Below, piece after piece: positions 1 to 7,613 of a stretch of 64,000 nucleotides of DNA. The stretch lies in NCBI GenBank assembly GCA_023150775.1, contig JAKLKE010000004.1:1-64000 (forward strand), in the 5' to 3' direction. The position numbers were made by a program, and so were the translations under genes. Position 1 is the stretch's first letter. Each line of letters opens with the position of its first letter. The stretch comes from Myxococcota bacterium (GTDB lineage: Bacteria > Myxococcota_A > UBA796 > CAJQPC01). The notes under the pieces were generated by a model. That model saw only the letters and a list, made by a program, of their open reading frames with translations. It did no database searches and was not told the DNA's origin.

Positions 1-243
1 GACGTGCAGGTGCAGACTCCCGCCGCCGCCGGAGACCATGAGCCACTCGATCTCTTCTTCAAGCCGCCGGCCGACGGCGTCGAGCACGGCGCTGGCCTCT
101 AAGCTGCCCCGATCGAGGTAGAGCGTCTCGATACGATCCAAGGCCGCGTCAACGAGGTCCGTAGGGGCCTCGGCGACGCTAGGGGCGGCGGTGAGCGCGC
201 CCAAGGTGAAGAGGAGGACTGCGCGACGAACGAGCGAGGACAC
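1..243 (-). CDS. N-terminal part of a secreted protein, possibly an S41-type (C-terminal processing) protease
   Basis: An open frame of 81 codons runs off the left edge of the window. It opens with GTG at 243, six bases after a GGGAG ribosome site. The first ~25 residues are a good signal peptide (two Arg, a hydrophobic run, then Ala-Pro-Ser-Val-Ala). The mature part begins with an amphipathic segment containing RIETLYLDRG, and the visible part ends in a Gly-rich loop. This resembles the region before the PDZ domain of periplasmic S41 proteases, but no catalytic residue lies inside the window, so the family is a guess. The reading frame itself is well supported by codon use and the signal peptide. 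It is divergent from larB, and the 94-base gap shows no recognisable promoter. Confidence 0.5.
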   Translation of the reverse strand, partial: MSSLVRRAVLLFTLGALTAAPSVAEAPTDLVDAALDRIETLYLDRGSLEASAVLDAVGRRLEEEIEWLMVSGGGGSLHLHV

Positions 244-337
244 GGGGCTCTCCCATGTTTCAGCGTAACGTGGAACCGCGGCGGGCGCGCGTCTCCTTGA
301 CGTGCGAGGGGACTCTTGGGGTGCTACGCTTGCGGCC

Positions 338-1096
338 ATGATCCACGATCGTCTCCGAAACCTGCTCGACGCGCTCATGGCGGGGCAGGTCGATCGCGCC
401 CAGGTGCTCAGCACGCTCCTTCACGACGAGCTGATGGTCGATGGGATGCACCAGGCCACCGTCGACACCCACCGAGAGCTGCGCACCGGCGTGCCCGAGG
501 TGATCTTCGGCCTGGGCAAGACCGCCGAGCAGCTCCTCACGATCATGCAGCGCCTCAACGCCGCCGGGCAGCCCGCCTTGGCGACGCGGGTGGAGGCCGA
601 CAAGGCCGGCTGGGTGATGGAGCAGCTCCCCGAGGTGATGTATTACCCCGTCGCCCGGGTGCTCTACCTGCCGACGTCGGAGCCCGTGCCCCAAGGCCGA
701 GGGGAGATCCTCGTGATCTGCGCGGGCACCTCCGACCTGCCCGTCGCTGAAGAGGCCGCCGTGGTCGCCGAGCTCCTGGGCAACCGCGTGCGCCGGGTGG
801 TCGATGTCGGCGTCGCTGGGCTTCACCGGGTGCTCGCCCACGCGAAGGAGCTGCGCAACGCCCGGGTGATCATCGTCGTCGCCGGGATGGAGGGCGCGCT
901 TCCTTCAGTCGTCGCCGGGCTCACGGACAAGCCGGTGATCGCCGTGCCCACCTCGGTTGGCTATGGCGCGTCATTTCAAGGCGTGGCGGCGCTGTTGGGC
1001 ATGTTGAACTCCTGCGGCTCTGGGGTGACCGTCGTGAACATCGACAACGGCTTCGGGGCCGCCTTTCAGGCCACCCGCATCAACCGGCTGCCATGA
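338..1096 (+). CDS. larB: Nickel-pincer cofactor biosynthesis protein LarB
   Basis: LarB carboxylates and hydrolyses nicotinic acid adenine dinucleotide, the first step towards the nickel-pincer nucleotide cofactor of lactate racemase and related enzymes. The 252 residues match the family length. The C-terminal two thirds is a PurE/AIRC-like Rossmann domain with its Gly-rich stretches (ICAGTSDLPVAEEAA, VVAGMEGALPSVVAG, VPTSVGYGASFQG and the late SCGSGVTVVNIDNGFGA). I chose ATG 338 because it fits the family start; a GTG at 302 in the same frame would add 12 residues of poor character. The stop overlaps the larC start (ATGA), so the two are almost certainly translated together. Confidence 0.9.
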   Translation: MIHDRLRNLLDALMAGQVDRAQVLSTLLHDELMVDGMHQATVDTHRELRTGVPEVIFGLGKTAEQLLTIMQRLNAAGQPALATRVEADKAGWVMEQLPEVMYYPVARVLYLPTSEPVPQGRGEILVICAGTSDLPVAEEAAVVAELLGNRVRRVVDVGVAGLHRVLAHAKELRNARVIIVVAGMEGALPSVVAGLTDKPVIAVPTSVGYGASFQGVAALLGMLNSCGSGVTVVNIDNGFGAAFQATRINRLP

Positions 1097-2403
1097 CGCT
1101 CGCCTGGCTCGACGCACGGGCGGGTCTCGCCGGGGACATGCTCTGCGCGGCGCTCTTGGACGCCTCCGGCGACGCCGAGGCCCTCGCCACCGAGCTCCAG
1201 GGCGTGATGGTGGACCTCGGGCTCAGCGGCTTCACGCTTCGATTGAGCCGAGTGCGCCGGGGCGTGATCTCCGGGCTTCATTTTGATGTGGTCCTGGCGA
1301 ATGATGGCCCCGCGCCGATGCCCGAGGCCGATCCGCGCCACCATGATCACGGCCATGACCACGATCATGGGCACGGGCACGAGCACGGCCACGATCACGG
1401 CCATGATCACGATCACGACTCCAGCCGGGACTGGGCGCAGATCCGGGGGATGATCCTTCGCTCCAGCTTGCCCCAGGCCGTGAAAGACGCCGCCGTCGCC
1501 GCCTTCGGGGCCCTCGCCGAGGCCGAGGCCCGGGTGCACGGGGTGCCCATCGAGCGGGTGAGCTTCCACGAGGTCGGCGCCGTGGACTCGATCATCGACA
1601 TGGTCGGCGCCTGTTACCTGCTGTGGCGTTTGGGCGTGGCGTCCCTCACCGTGAGCCCGCTGCCGCTGGGCGGCGGCACGGTGCAGACGGCGCACGGCGT
1701 GCTCACCGTGCCTGTCCCGGCGACGATCGAGCTCCTGCGCGGCTTCCCGGTGTTTCAGGACGGGCGCCGGGGCGAGCTGGTCACGCCGACGGGGGCGGCT
1801 CTGGCTCGGGCCCTGGGCAAGCCGGGGCCGATGCCCTCGATGCGGCCCACGGCGACGGGCTACGGCGCGGGCACCCGGAACCCTGAGGGCTGGAACAACG
1901 TCACCCGGCTGATCCTCGGCGAGCCTCTGGGCGTGGATGAGGCGGCGGACGTGCCCGCGGATGAGGTCGAGGTGATCTCCGCCCAGGTGGACGACATGCC
2001 CGGCGAGGCGCTCCCGGCGCTGATCAGCGCCTTGCTCGCCGCCGGGGCCGCCGACGCCTTCGCCGCGCCGGTGGTGATGAAGAAGGGGCGCCTGGGCCAG
2101 CTCATCACGGCGATCTGCGCGCCGGAGCGGGCCGGGGCCGTCGGGGACGCCCTGCTGCGCCACTCCACGAGCTTCGGCCTGCGCCGCCACCGCGCCCAGC
2201 GTGAGGTCCTCGACCGCCGCCACGTCACCGTTCAGACCCCCTTCGGGGCGGTGCGGGTGAAGCTCGGCGCTCGGGCTGGGGAGCTCTACCAGGCCAAGCC
2301 CGAGCACGAGGACTGCGCCCGGCTCGCCCTGGCCGCCGGGGTGCCTTTGGCCCGCGTCGTCGAGGCCGCCCTGGGCGCCTTGCCCCCGGAGGAGCGCCCA
2401 TGA
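1093..2403 (+). CDS. larC: Nickel-pincer cofactor nickel insertase LarC, with a His-rich loop
   Basis: LarC inserts nickel into the pyridinium dithiocarboxylate nucleotide made by LarB and LarE. The 436 residues form one continuous frame, whereas in Lactobacillus plantarum the gene is split in two parts joined by a frameshift. Visible landmarks are the N-terminal WLDARAGLAGDM, FHEVGAVDSIIDMVG, PLPLGGGTVQTAHG, the GGELVTPTGAA-like segment, VDDMPGE and KKGRLG. Residues ~82-109 are an extreme His/Asp/Gly stretch, presumably a nickel-holding loop. The start overlaps larB and the stop overlaps the next gene (ATGA at 2400). LarE, the sulfur-transfer enzyme of the pathway, is not in the window. Confidence 0.92.
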   Translation: MTLAWLDARAGLAGDMLCAALLDASGDAEALATELQGVMVDLGLSGFTLRLSRVRRGVISGLHFDVVLANDGPAPMPEADPRHHDHGHDHDHGHGHEHGHDHGHDHDHDSSRDWAQIRGMILRSSLPQAVKDAAVAAFGALAEAEARVHGVPIERVSFHEVGAVDSIIDMVGACYLLWRLGVASLTVSPLPLGGGTVQTAHGVLTVPVPATIELLRGFPVFQDGRRGELVTPTGAALARALGKPGPMPSMRPTATGYGAGTRNPEGWNNVTRLILGEPLGVDEAADVPADEVEVISAQVDDMPGEALPALISALLAAGAADAFAAPVVMKKGRLGQLITAICAPERAGAVGDALLRHSTSFGLRRHRAQREVLDRRHVTVQTPFGAVRVKLGARAGELYQAKPEHEDCARLALAAGVPLARVVEAALGALPPEERP

Positions 2404-3380
2404 GCCTCATCGCCTCCCCGCACCACGACCTCTGCGGCATGTTGGAGCAGCTCGGCTTCACCGTGCTGGAGACGAACGACCCCACCGACGCCGCCGCCCG
2501 GGCGGATCTGGTCGTCGTGCCTTGGGTGAACCGCCCGCTCTCGGGCCTGGAGTGGTGCCGCCGGGTGCGTGAGCAGCAGGCCGAGCTGCCCCTGCTCGTC
2601 GTCACCCGCAGCGACGCCGAGGCCAACGCCGCCTTGGAGGCCGGGGCCACGGACGTGCTGCGCCTGCCCCTGCACGACGCCGTCACCCGCGCCCGCTGCC
2701 GGGCCTTGCTCACGAAGATGAACGAACGCGCCGCGCGCCCCCGCGCCGCCTTCGCCGCCCGGGTGCTCGACGCGTGTCCTGACGCGATCATCACAACTGA
2801 CGCCTCGGGCCTGATCCTCACCTTCAACCGCGCCGCCGAGCTGCTCACCGGGCACCTCGCTGAGGAGATCGTCGGCAACTTAGACCTCGGCGTGCTCTTC
2901 GACAGCCCGTCTGAGGCCGCCCGCCTCGACCTCAGCCTGCGCGCGGCGACGGACCACGTCCTGCTCAACCAGCCTGTGCGCCTGCGCACCGCCGAGGGGG
3001 AGCGGGTGCCGACGATGGTGAGCTTGGCGGCGCTGTTTGGCGCAGGTGGCGTCCGGGACGGGCTCGTCGGCGTGTACCGCGACGATCGGGACAACGACGC
3101 CTTGGGCGAGCGCCTCGCCACGGCCACCGCCCAGCTCGTGCAGGCCGAGCGCCGGGGCAGCCGCCTGATGACCGTCGGCGCGGCGGCCTGGGAGCTGAAC
3201 CAGCCGCTCACTTCAGCGATGGGGCTCTTGGAGCTGCTCATGCTCCGCCCCGAGCTGAGCGCCGACTCCCACGAGCGCCTGGAGCGGGCGTACAATCAGC
3301 TAGAGCGCCTCGCCGAGGGCGTGCGCCGAGTCGCCGCCTTGACCGAGGCCCCGGCCAGCCCGGACGCGCCCCTGACCTGA
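2400..3380 (+). CDS. REC-like/PAS protein with a truncated, non-phosphorylatable histidine-kinase dimerisation domain
   Basis: This 326-residue protein has a receiver-like fold (residues ~1-120), a PAS domain (~125-235, including DAIITTDASGLILTFNRAAELLTG) and a HisKA-type helical hairpin at the C-terminus. The H-box that normally reads AHELNQPLT reads AWELNQPLT: the phospho-acceptor His is Trp (codon 3189-3191, residue 264). The protein stops about 60 residues later with no ATPase domain. It therefore cannot act as a kinase and may be a dimerising sensor or adaptor. It is translationally coupled to larC and lies 24 bases before a universal stress protein, so it may belong to a stress or cofactor operon. 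The architecture is certain, the role is not. Confidence 0.75.
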   Translation: MSLIASPHHDLCGMLEQLGFTVLETNDPTDAAARADLVVVPWVNRPLSGLEWCRRVREQQAELPLLVVTRSDAEANAALEAGATDVLRLPLHDAVTRARCRALLTKMNERAARPRAAFAARVLDACPDAIITTDASGLILTFNRAAELLTGHLAEEIVGNLDLGVLFDSPSEAARLDLSLRAATDHVLLNQPVRLRTAEGERVPTMVSLAALFGAGGVRDGLVGVYRDDRDNDALGERLATATAQLVQAERRGSRLMTVGAAAWELNQPLTSAMGLLELLMLRPELSADSHERLERAYNQLERLAEGVRRVAALTEAPASPDAPLT

Positions 3381-3404
3381 ACCCCTGGACTGCAGAGAGG
3401 CCCG

Positions 3405-4310
3405 ATGTTCCCAACCCTGCTCATCCCCCTCGCTTTAGACGTCCGTGACGCGGAGCTGCTCGCCGCGGCGGTCACCCTCGTGGGCACCGCCGGGGTCAAG
3501 AACGTCCACCTCGTCTATGTGCACGCCATGGACGTCGTCGGGAACCCGCTCCTGGGCGGCATCCCCGTAGAGACCTTCACCCCCGCCGCGCCGGAGGGCC
3601 TCGCCGGCCTCGCCGACGACCTGCGGGAGCGCCTCATCGCCGCTGGGCACAGCGACGTGTCCGTGCACCGGCACCACATGGCGGGTCGCCCCCACGAGCG
3701 CATCACCGCCTTGGCGGGGGAGATCGACGCCGATCTCCTGATCTTCGGCCGCCTGCGCGCTGGCGACGGCCACGAGGCCTGGGGCGCCCACGCCCAGCTC
3801 CTCACCCGCTACGCCCACCGCTCGGTGCTCGTCGTGCCCCACGGCTCGACCCTGTCCTTGGGCGACGTGCGCGTCGGCGTAGACTTCTCCCCCCGGTCGC
3901 TGGAGGCCTGCAAGACCGCCTGCCTGCTCGGCCAAGAGGTGAAGGCCATCTACTCCATGAACCCCGATGAGGGCATGACCCACTCCGGGATCACCGTCGA
4001 GGAGTTCATGCTGCGCCTGCGGGCCAACGCCACCCAGCAGTTCCACGACGAGGTGCTCACCGAGCTCGCCCCCGGCGCCGTGACGCCGACCTTGGTGTTG
4101 GTGGAGACCGACAACATCGTCGACACCCTGCTCGGCGCGCTCCACGGCGCGGGCCTGGCCGTCGTGGCCTCCCGGGGCATGACGGCGATGGCCTCGATGC
4201 TGCTCGGCTCGACCGCGCAAGAGATCGCCGGGCGCGCGGACGCGCCGGTGCTCATCCTGCGCACCAAAGGCGAAGACATGGGGCTCTTCGCGAGCTTGTT
4301 GAGCCGCTGA
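3405..4310 (+). CDS. Tandem universal stress protein (two UspA domains)
   Basis: The 301-residue cytoplasmic protein carries two Usp folds. The first, residues ~1-150, opens with FPTLLIPLALD and ends with HRSVLVVPHG; the second ends with DAPVLILRTKG. The second domain keeps most of the ATP-binding loop as SRGMTAMASMLLGSTAQ, though the second Gly of the usual G-x2-G is Ala; the first domain is more divergent. Tandem Usp proteins usually bind ATP and respond to stress or energy status. The start ATG is preceded by GAGAGG at a normal distance. It is the last gene of the larBC-led run on this strand. Confidence 0.85.
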   Translation: MFPTLLIPLALDVRDAELLAAAVTLVGTAGVKNVHLVYVHAMDVVGNPLLGGIPVETFTPAAPEGLAGLADDLRERLIAAGHSDVSVHRHHMAGRPHERITALAGEIDADLLIFGRLRAGDGHEAWGAHAQLLTRYAHRSVLVVPHGSTLSLGDVRVGVDFSPRSLEACKTACLLGQEVKAIYSMNPDEGMTHSGITVEEFMLRLRANATQQFHDEVLTELAPGAVTPTLVLVETDNIVDTLLGALHGAGLAVVASRGMTAMASMLLGSTAQEIAGRADAPVLILRTKGEDMGLFASLLSR

Positions 4311-4348
4311 GGGGCTGAGGCGGCGCCTTCTCAGGGGGGCGCCGCGGC

Positions 4349-4642
4349 CTAGAGGCGGGGGAGCTTGCCGCGGGAGGTGTGCCAGATGGCGACGATCTCG
4401 ACCTGGTCGGCGGCGGAGTCCACGCGGTAGTAGACGTGGTAGCGGCTCCGCTGGAGCACGAGGCGACGGAGGCTGCGTGAACGAACGCGCAGTTTGGCGC
4501 CGATCCAGGGTGCCGATGCCAATCGCTCAAGCGCCGCGCCGAGCTCATCGTCAAACAGCGTCGGCGCCTTCTGTCGGTTCTCTGCCCACCAGACAGAGAT
4601 CTCCTCAATCTGCGCCCTTGCGGCGCCCGAGACGACGAGCAT
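4349..4642 (-). CDS. ParE/RelE-superfamily toxin
   Basis: A 97-residue basic protein with the ParE-like pattern: an N-terminal helix pair (ARAQIEEISVWWAENR), LFDDELGAALERLASAPWIG, then the strand-rich end RRLVLQRSRYHVYYRVD and VEIVAIWHTSRG. ParE toxins poison DNA gyrase, while other RelE-superfamily members cut mRNA; the sequence fits ParE slightly better. It lies five bases after a small acidic gene on the same strand, the usual antitoxin-then-toxin order. Confidence 0.82.
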   Translation of the reverse strand: MLVVSGAARAQIEEISVWWAENRQKAPTLFDDELGAALERLASAPWIGAKLRVRSRSLRRLVLQRSRYHVYYRVDSAADQVEIVAIWHTSRGKLPRL

Positions 4643-4647
4643 CGAGG

Positions 4648-4908
4648 TCAGCGCCCGTGAATCGCACGAAGCCGACTCATCACCTCGTCTGCCGTATAGA
4701 CCTCGCCGCGGGCGATCTGCTGAATCGACTCTTCAATCACGGCCTCAAGTCGATCCAACTCCTCTTCATCGAGATCAATCTCCTCCACATCCAGATCATC
4801 CCCCTCATCATCAATGACGAGGTGCAGCGGCGGGCGATCGGACGGGGGCGCGGGATCCTCATCCAAGACGAGGCGGCCGTTCTGGAGATGCGCGGAGAGT
4901 TTGGTCAT
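4648..4908 (-). CDS. Antitoxin partner of the ParE-type toxin
   Basis: An 86-residue very acidic protein. The first ~30 residues (MTKLSAHLQNGRLVLDEDP) resemble a short beta-strand DNA-binding or dimerisation segment. Residues ~35-60 are almost all Asp/Glu/Leu/Ile, and the C-terminal helix (ARGEVYTADEVMSRLRAIHGR, split here by the end) is the type that wraps a ParE toxin. I chose ATG 4908; the in-frame TTG at 4944 gives an implausible leader. A TATGCT hexamer lies just before the start and could be a -10 element of a leaderless or near-leaderless transcript. The antitoxin role is inferred from gene order, size and charge. Confidence 0.7.
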   Translation of the reverse strand: MTKLSAHLQNGRLVLDEDPAPPSDRPPLHLVIDDEGDDLDVEEIDLDEEELDRLEAVIEESIQQIARGEVYTADEVMSRLRAIHGR

Positions 4909-4963
4909 ACACACAGCATAGCGCAAACCCGATCCACACGTCAACGACCGGCCGCCCCGCCCC

Positions 4964-5185
4964 TCACATCCCCCGCTCCTTGACCTCGCCGTCTTTGCCC
5001 TCGGTGAGCTCGACGATGCGGCGCTCGGCCGCGTCGAGGCGCTCGTGGCAGGCCCGGGTCAGCTCGATGCCCTCCTCGAAGAGGCGCAGGGCGTCCTCTA
5101 GGGGCTGGTCACCGGACTCGAGCTTACGGACGCGGTCCTCCAGCTCGGTGAGGATCTGCTCAAAGGTGCGCTCGGTCTCAGGCAT
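4964..5185 (-). CDS. xseB: Exodeoxyribonuclease VII small subunit
   Basis: XseB binds the large subunit XseA to form exonuclease VII, which degrades single-stranded DNA in both directions. The 73-residue protein shows the family signature: FEQILTELEDRVRKLESGD, then PLEDALRLFEEGIELTRACHERLDAAERRI. It lies three bases after the stop of the helicase-partner gene, so it is probably in the same transcript. XseA is not in the window. Confidence 0.92.
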   Translation of the reverse strand: MPETERTFEQILTELEDRVRKLESGDQPLEDALRLFEEGIELTRACHERLDAAERRIVELTEGKDGEVKERGM

Positions 5186-5188
5186 GGC

Positions 5189-7537
5189 TCAGCTCAGGGG
5201 GCGAATGCGCTCCACCTGGAGGAGCTTCCAGGTGAGGCGCTGTTGGTTGGCGACGTTGATCGCCACGAACACCTGCTCGCCTTGGGCGTTCAGGGCGAGG
5301 CGCTCGGGGGCGACGGTGAAGTTGTTGCGGGCGCCGTCTTTGCCGACGTAGAGGATCTCCAGCTTCTGCCGGAGCGCCACGGCGCGCTCCAGGATGGCCT
5401 TCGCCTCGCGGGGGGTGACCCGCGGGGGCGGCGGCGGCTCCTTGGCCTTCTTCTTGGTGGACTTGCTCGCGCCGCTGCCGGGGACGGGGTGAAGGTCCTC
5501 GGGCTGGGTGTCCGCGGTCTGCGCACGCGCCAAGGGGTCGTCTGCGCCCTCGCGGGCCTCGGCGAGCAGGCCCAGCAGGCGGTCGCGGGCGCCGCTCTGC
5601 TCGGTGTCGCCGGGGTAACGGGTGATGTCTTTCGACGCCGAGAAGCCCGCCTCACCCAAGATCGCCATCAGCTCAGGCAGCCGCGTGCGGTCGACGGCGT
5701 AGAGCCCCGGCGCGAAGCGGTGCAGGAGCCAAGGCTTGAGCTCGCGGCTCGTCTCGACCCGCTTGATCCAGCCTTTGTGTACGGTGAGCAGCATACAGTC
5801 GTGCAGCTCGACGTCGCCGTGGCCGCCCATCCAGCCGCGCAGCGTCTGCTCGACGTTCTCCGGCAGGCCGATCTGGCTGTTCTCGCGCAAGAAGTCGAGC
5901 ACGTCCTCCCGCCGCCAGCCGCGCTCTAAGCCCTGCTCGACGGTGACTTCAGTGATCTTGTAGGTGTTGGCGCGGTCGCAGCCGGTCAGCTCGGCGATGG
6001 AGCCGATGTTGAACAGGATCTGCGGGCTCAGACCCGCGGGCGCCATCACCTCAAAGGAGGGCGTGAGGTAGAAGCGCGAGAAGCCGTCTTGTTCGGGCGG
6101 GTCGAGGAGCGCCGTCGCCCGGGGGGTGAGGCGGTAGAACTTCTCTTGGCCCCACTCGCCGAGCTCCAGCATCCCGCAGTGGACGAGCGGCGCGAAGGAC
6201 CAGCTCTCACGCTCGTTCGTGCGGGTCGCGGCCAGCTCACCGCGCTGGAAACGACGGCGCCAGTCTTCGCCCCGGGTCCAGCGGCGGTAGAGCGCCTGGA
6301 GGTGCTGCTCGGCGATCCAGGCCCCACGGCCTGAGCGAACGGCCCAGAGGACCCACTCGGCGTAAGGGAAACGTTTCTCTAAGGAGCGCAGCACCAGATC
6401 GCGCTGGTCTTGGTCGTCGAGGTTTAAGAACTCCTCGACGACGTCTTGGTTCACCGAGAGGCGGTCTCCGCGCAGCTCGACGAGGCCATGGGCCATCAAG
6501 AAGTCGATGTGGAAGTGGAACAGCTCGCTCCCCGGCTCCCAGAGCTGGGCGAAGAAGCGGTCCATCTCCTCTTGGTGGACCTTAAAGATCTCCTGCTGCT
6601 GGGTGAGCCGGGGCGGACGCTGGGCGATGTAGGTGGCCAAGGTCGTGATCGAGAAGTCCAGCGGCGGGCAGAAGGGGCGGGCGTCGCGCACCTTCACGTC
6701 GTCGTGCTGGAAGGTCGAGAGCATCAGCTCGGCCTCGATGTGTTCGACGAGGTGCTCGATGAGCGGATCGGGGACGAGGTAGAAGAACTGCTCGTCGTCG
6801 GCCTCCGACGCGCAGACGAGGCCGCGCTCGGCTAGGCCGACGAGCAGCCGCGCCCAGTCGCGCTCATGGCCGCCGAGGGTGTTCATCAGCTCGCGGTGGA
6901 ACTCGTCGCTGTGGGCCACGCCGCCGCACTGGATGAGCAGGGCCAGGGCGTTGCGCTCACGCTCGTGCATCGCCTTGACGATGCCGCCGAGGCGTTTTCC
7001 TTGGCTGATCGCCCGAACGGCGAGCTGCACCATCCGCGCCTGGTCGGCCACGCGGCCGGGCTGACCGCCGATGGCCTTGTACAGGTTGGCGAGGAGCGCC
7101 TTGGGCATCCGGTTGAAGTAGTCTTCGAGCTCCTCAAGCTCGGTGTGTGTCATCCGGCGCCGACGGCTGAGGCCCGAGACCGGCGCGGCGCGACGCTTCC
7201 GCTTGCGGCGCTTCCGGAGGTTGCGGGTGCTGTTCAGCGTCGAGACGCCCGGCGCACCGGCGTCGTCGCCGGGCTCTCCGCGCTCGCGGCGCTCGCCGCG
7301 CTCTCCCCGCTCGCCACGATCCCCACCACGACGGCGACCGCCGCGGCCGCCGCGCTCCGAGCGCTCTCCACCGCCGCCACCTTCAGGGCTCGCCGCCGCC
7401 GCCGCCGGGCCACCGCCGCCGCCCTCGCGGGCGCCACGACGCGGCTCTTCAGCGCCGCCTTCGGCCTTGCTGCGACGCCGACGCCGACGGCGCCGCTTGC
7501 TCTTGCTGGTGTCATTTCCGGCGGTGTCGCTGGACAT
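5189..7537 (-). CDS. XPB-associated protein with helicase C-terminal-like domain and Arg/Gly-rich N-terminus
   Basis: A 782-residue protein in three parts. Residues 1-~130 are low-complexity and extremely basic, with runs of Arg and RGG/RGE repeats like those of RNA-binding tails. Residues ~135-300 are winged-helix-like (FNRMPKALLANLYKAIGG onward). Residues ~450-620 resemble the XPB/Ssl2-like helicase-associated domain (FYLTPSFEVMAPAGLSP, then GSIAELTGCDRANTYKIT). The C-terminal ~80 residues follow an Ala/Lys/Pro linker and form a small beta-rich domain. There is no Walker motif. The gene lies 76 bases after the XPB-like helicase gene on the same strand, so a helicase partner is the natural inference. 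Confidence 0.75.
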   Translation of the reverse strand: MSSDTAGNDTSKSKRRRRRRRRSKAEGGAEEPRRGAREGGGGGPAAAAASPEGGGGGERSERGGRGGRRRGGDRGERGERGERRERGEPGDDAGAPGVSTLNSTRNLRKRRKRKRRAAPVSGLSRRRRMTHTELEELEDYFNRMPKALLANLYKAIGGQPGRVADQARMVQLAVRAISQGKRLGGIVKAMHERERNALALLIQCGGVAHSDEFHRELMNTLGGHERDWARLLVGLAERGLVCASEADDEQFFYLVPDPLIEHLVEHIEAELMLSTFQHDDVKVRDARPFCPPLDFSITTLATYIAQRPPRLTQQQEIFKVHQEEMDRFFAQLWEPGSELFHFHIDFLMAHGLVELRGDRLSVNQDVVEEFLNLDDQDQRDLVLRSLEKRFPYAEWVLWAVRSGRGAWIAEQHLQALYRRWTRGEDWRRRFQRGELAATRTNERESWSFAPLVHCGMLELGEWGQEKFYRLTPRATALLDPPEQDGFSRFYLTPSFEVMAPAGLSPQILFNIGSIAELTGCDRANTYKITEVTVEQGLERGWRREDVLDFLRENSQIGLPENVEQTLRGWMGGHGDVELHDCMLLTVHKGWIKRVETSRELKPWLLHRFAPGLYAVDRTRLPELMAILGEAGFSASKDITRYPGDTEQSGARDRLLGLLAEAREGADDPLARAQTADTQPEDLHPVPGSGASKSTKKKAKEPPPPPRVTPREAKAILERAVALRQKLEILYVGKDGARNNFTVAPERLALNAQGEQVFVAINVANQQRLTWKLLQVERIRPLS

Positions 7538-7613
7538 GCTGCCTACCTCGGGGAGAGTGGGACCGCGCGGCGCGGCCCGGAGACGAAGGGGGGTGCGGCA
7601 GAGCCGACGACGA

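Noticed and set aside
1066-2307. Long minus-strand frame across larC
   Set aside because: It is the high-GC antisense shadow of larC, rich in Arg/His/Gly/Pro with no family features. The same holds for 12232-13671, 15272-16591, 18076-19368 and 51317-52999.
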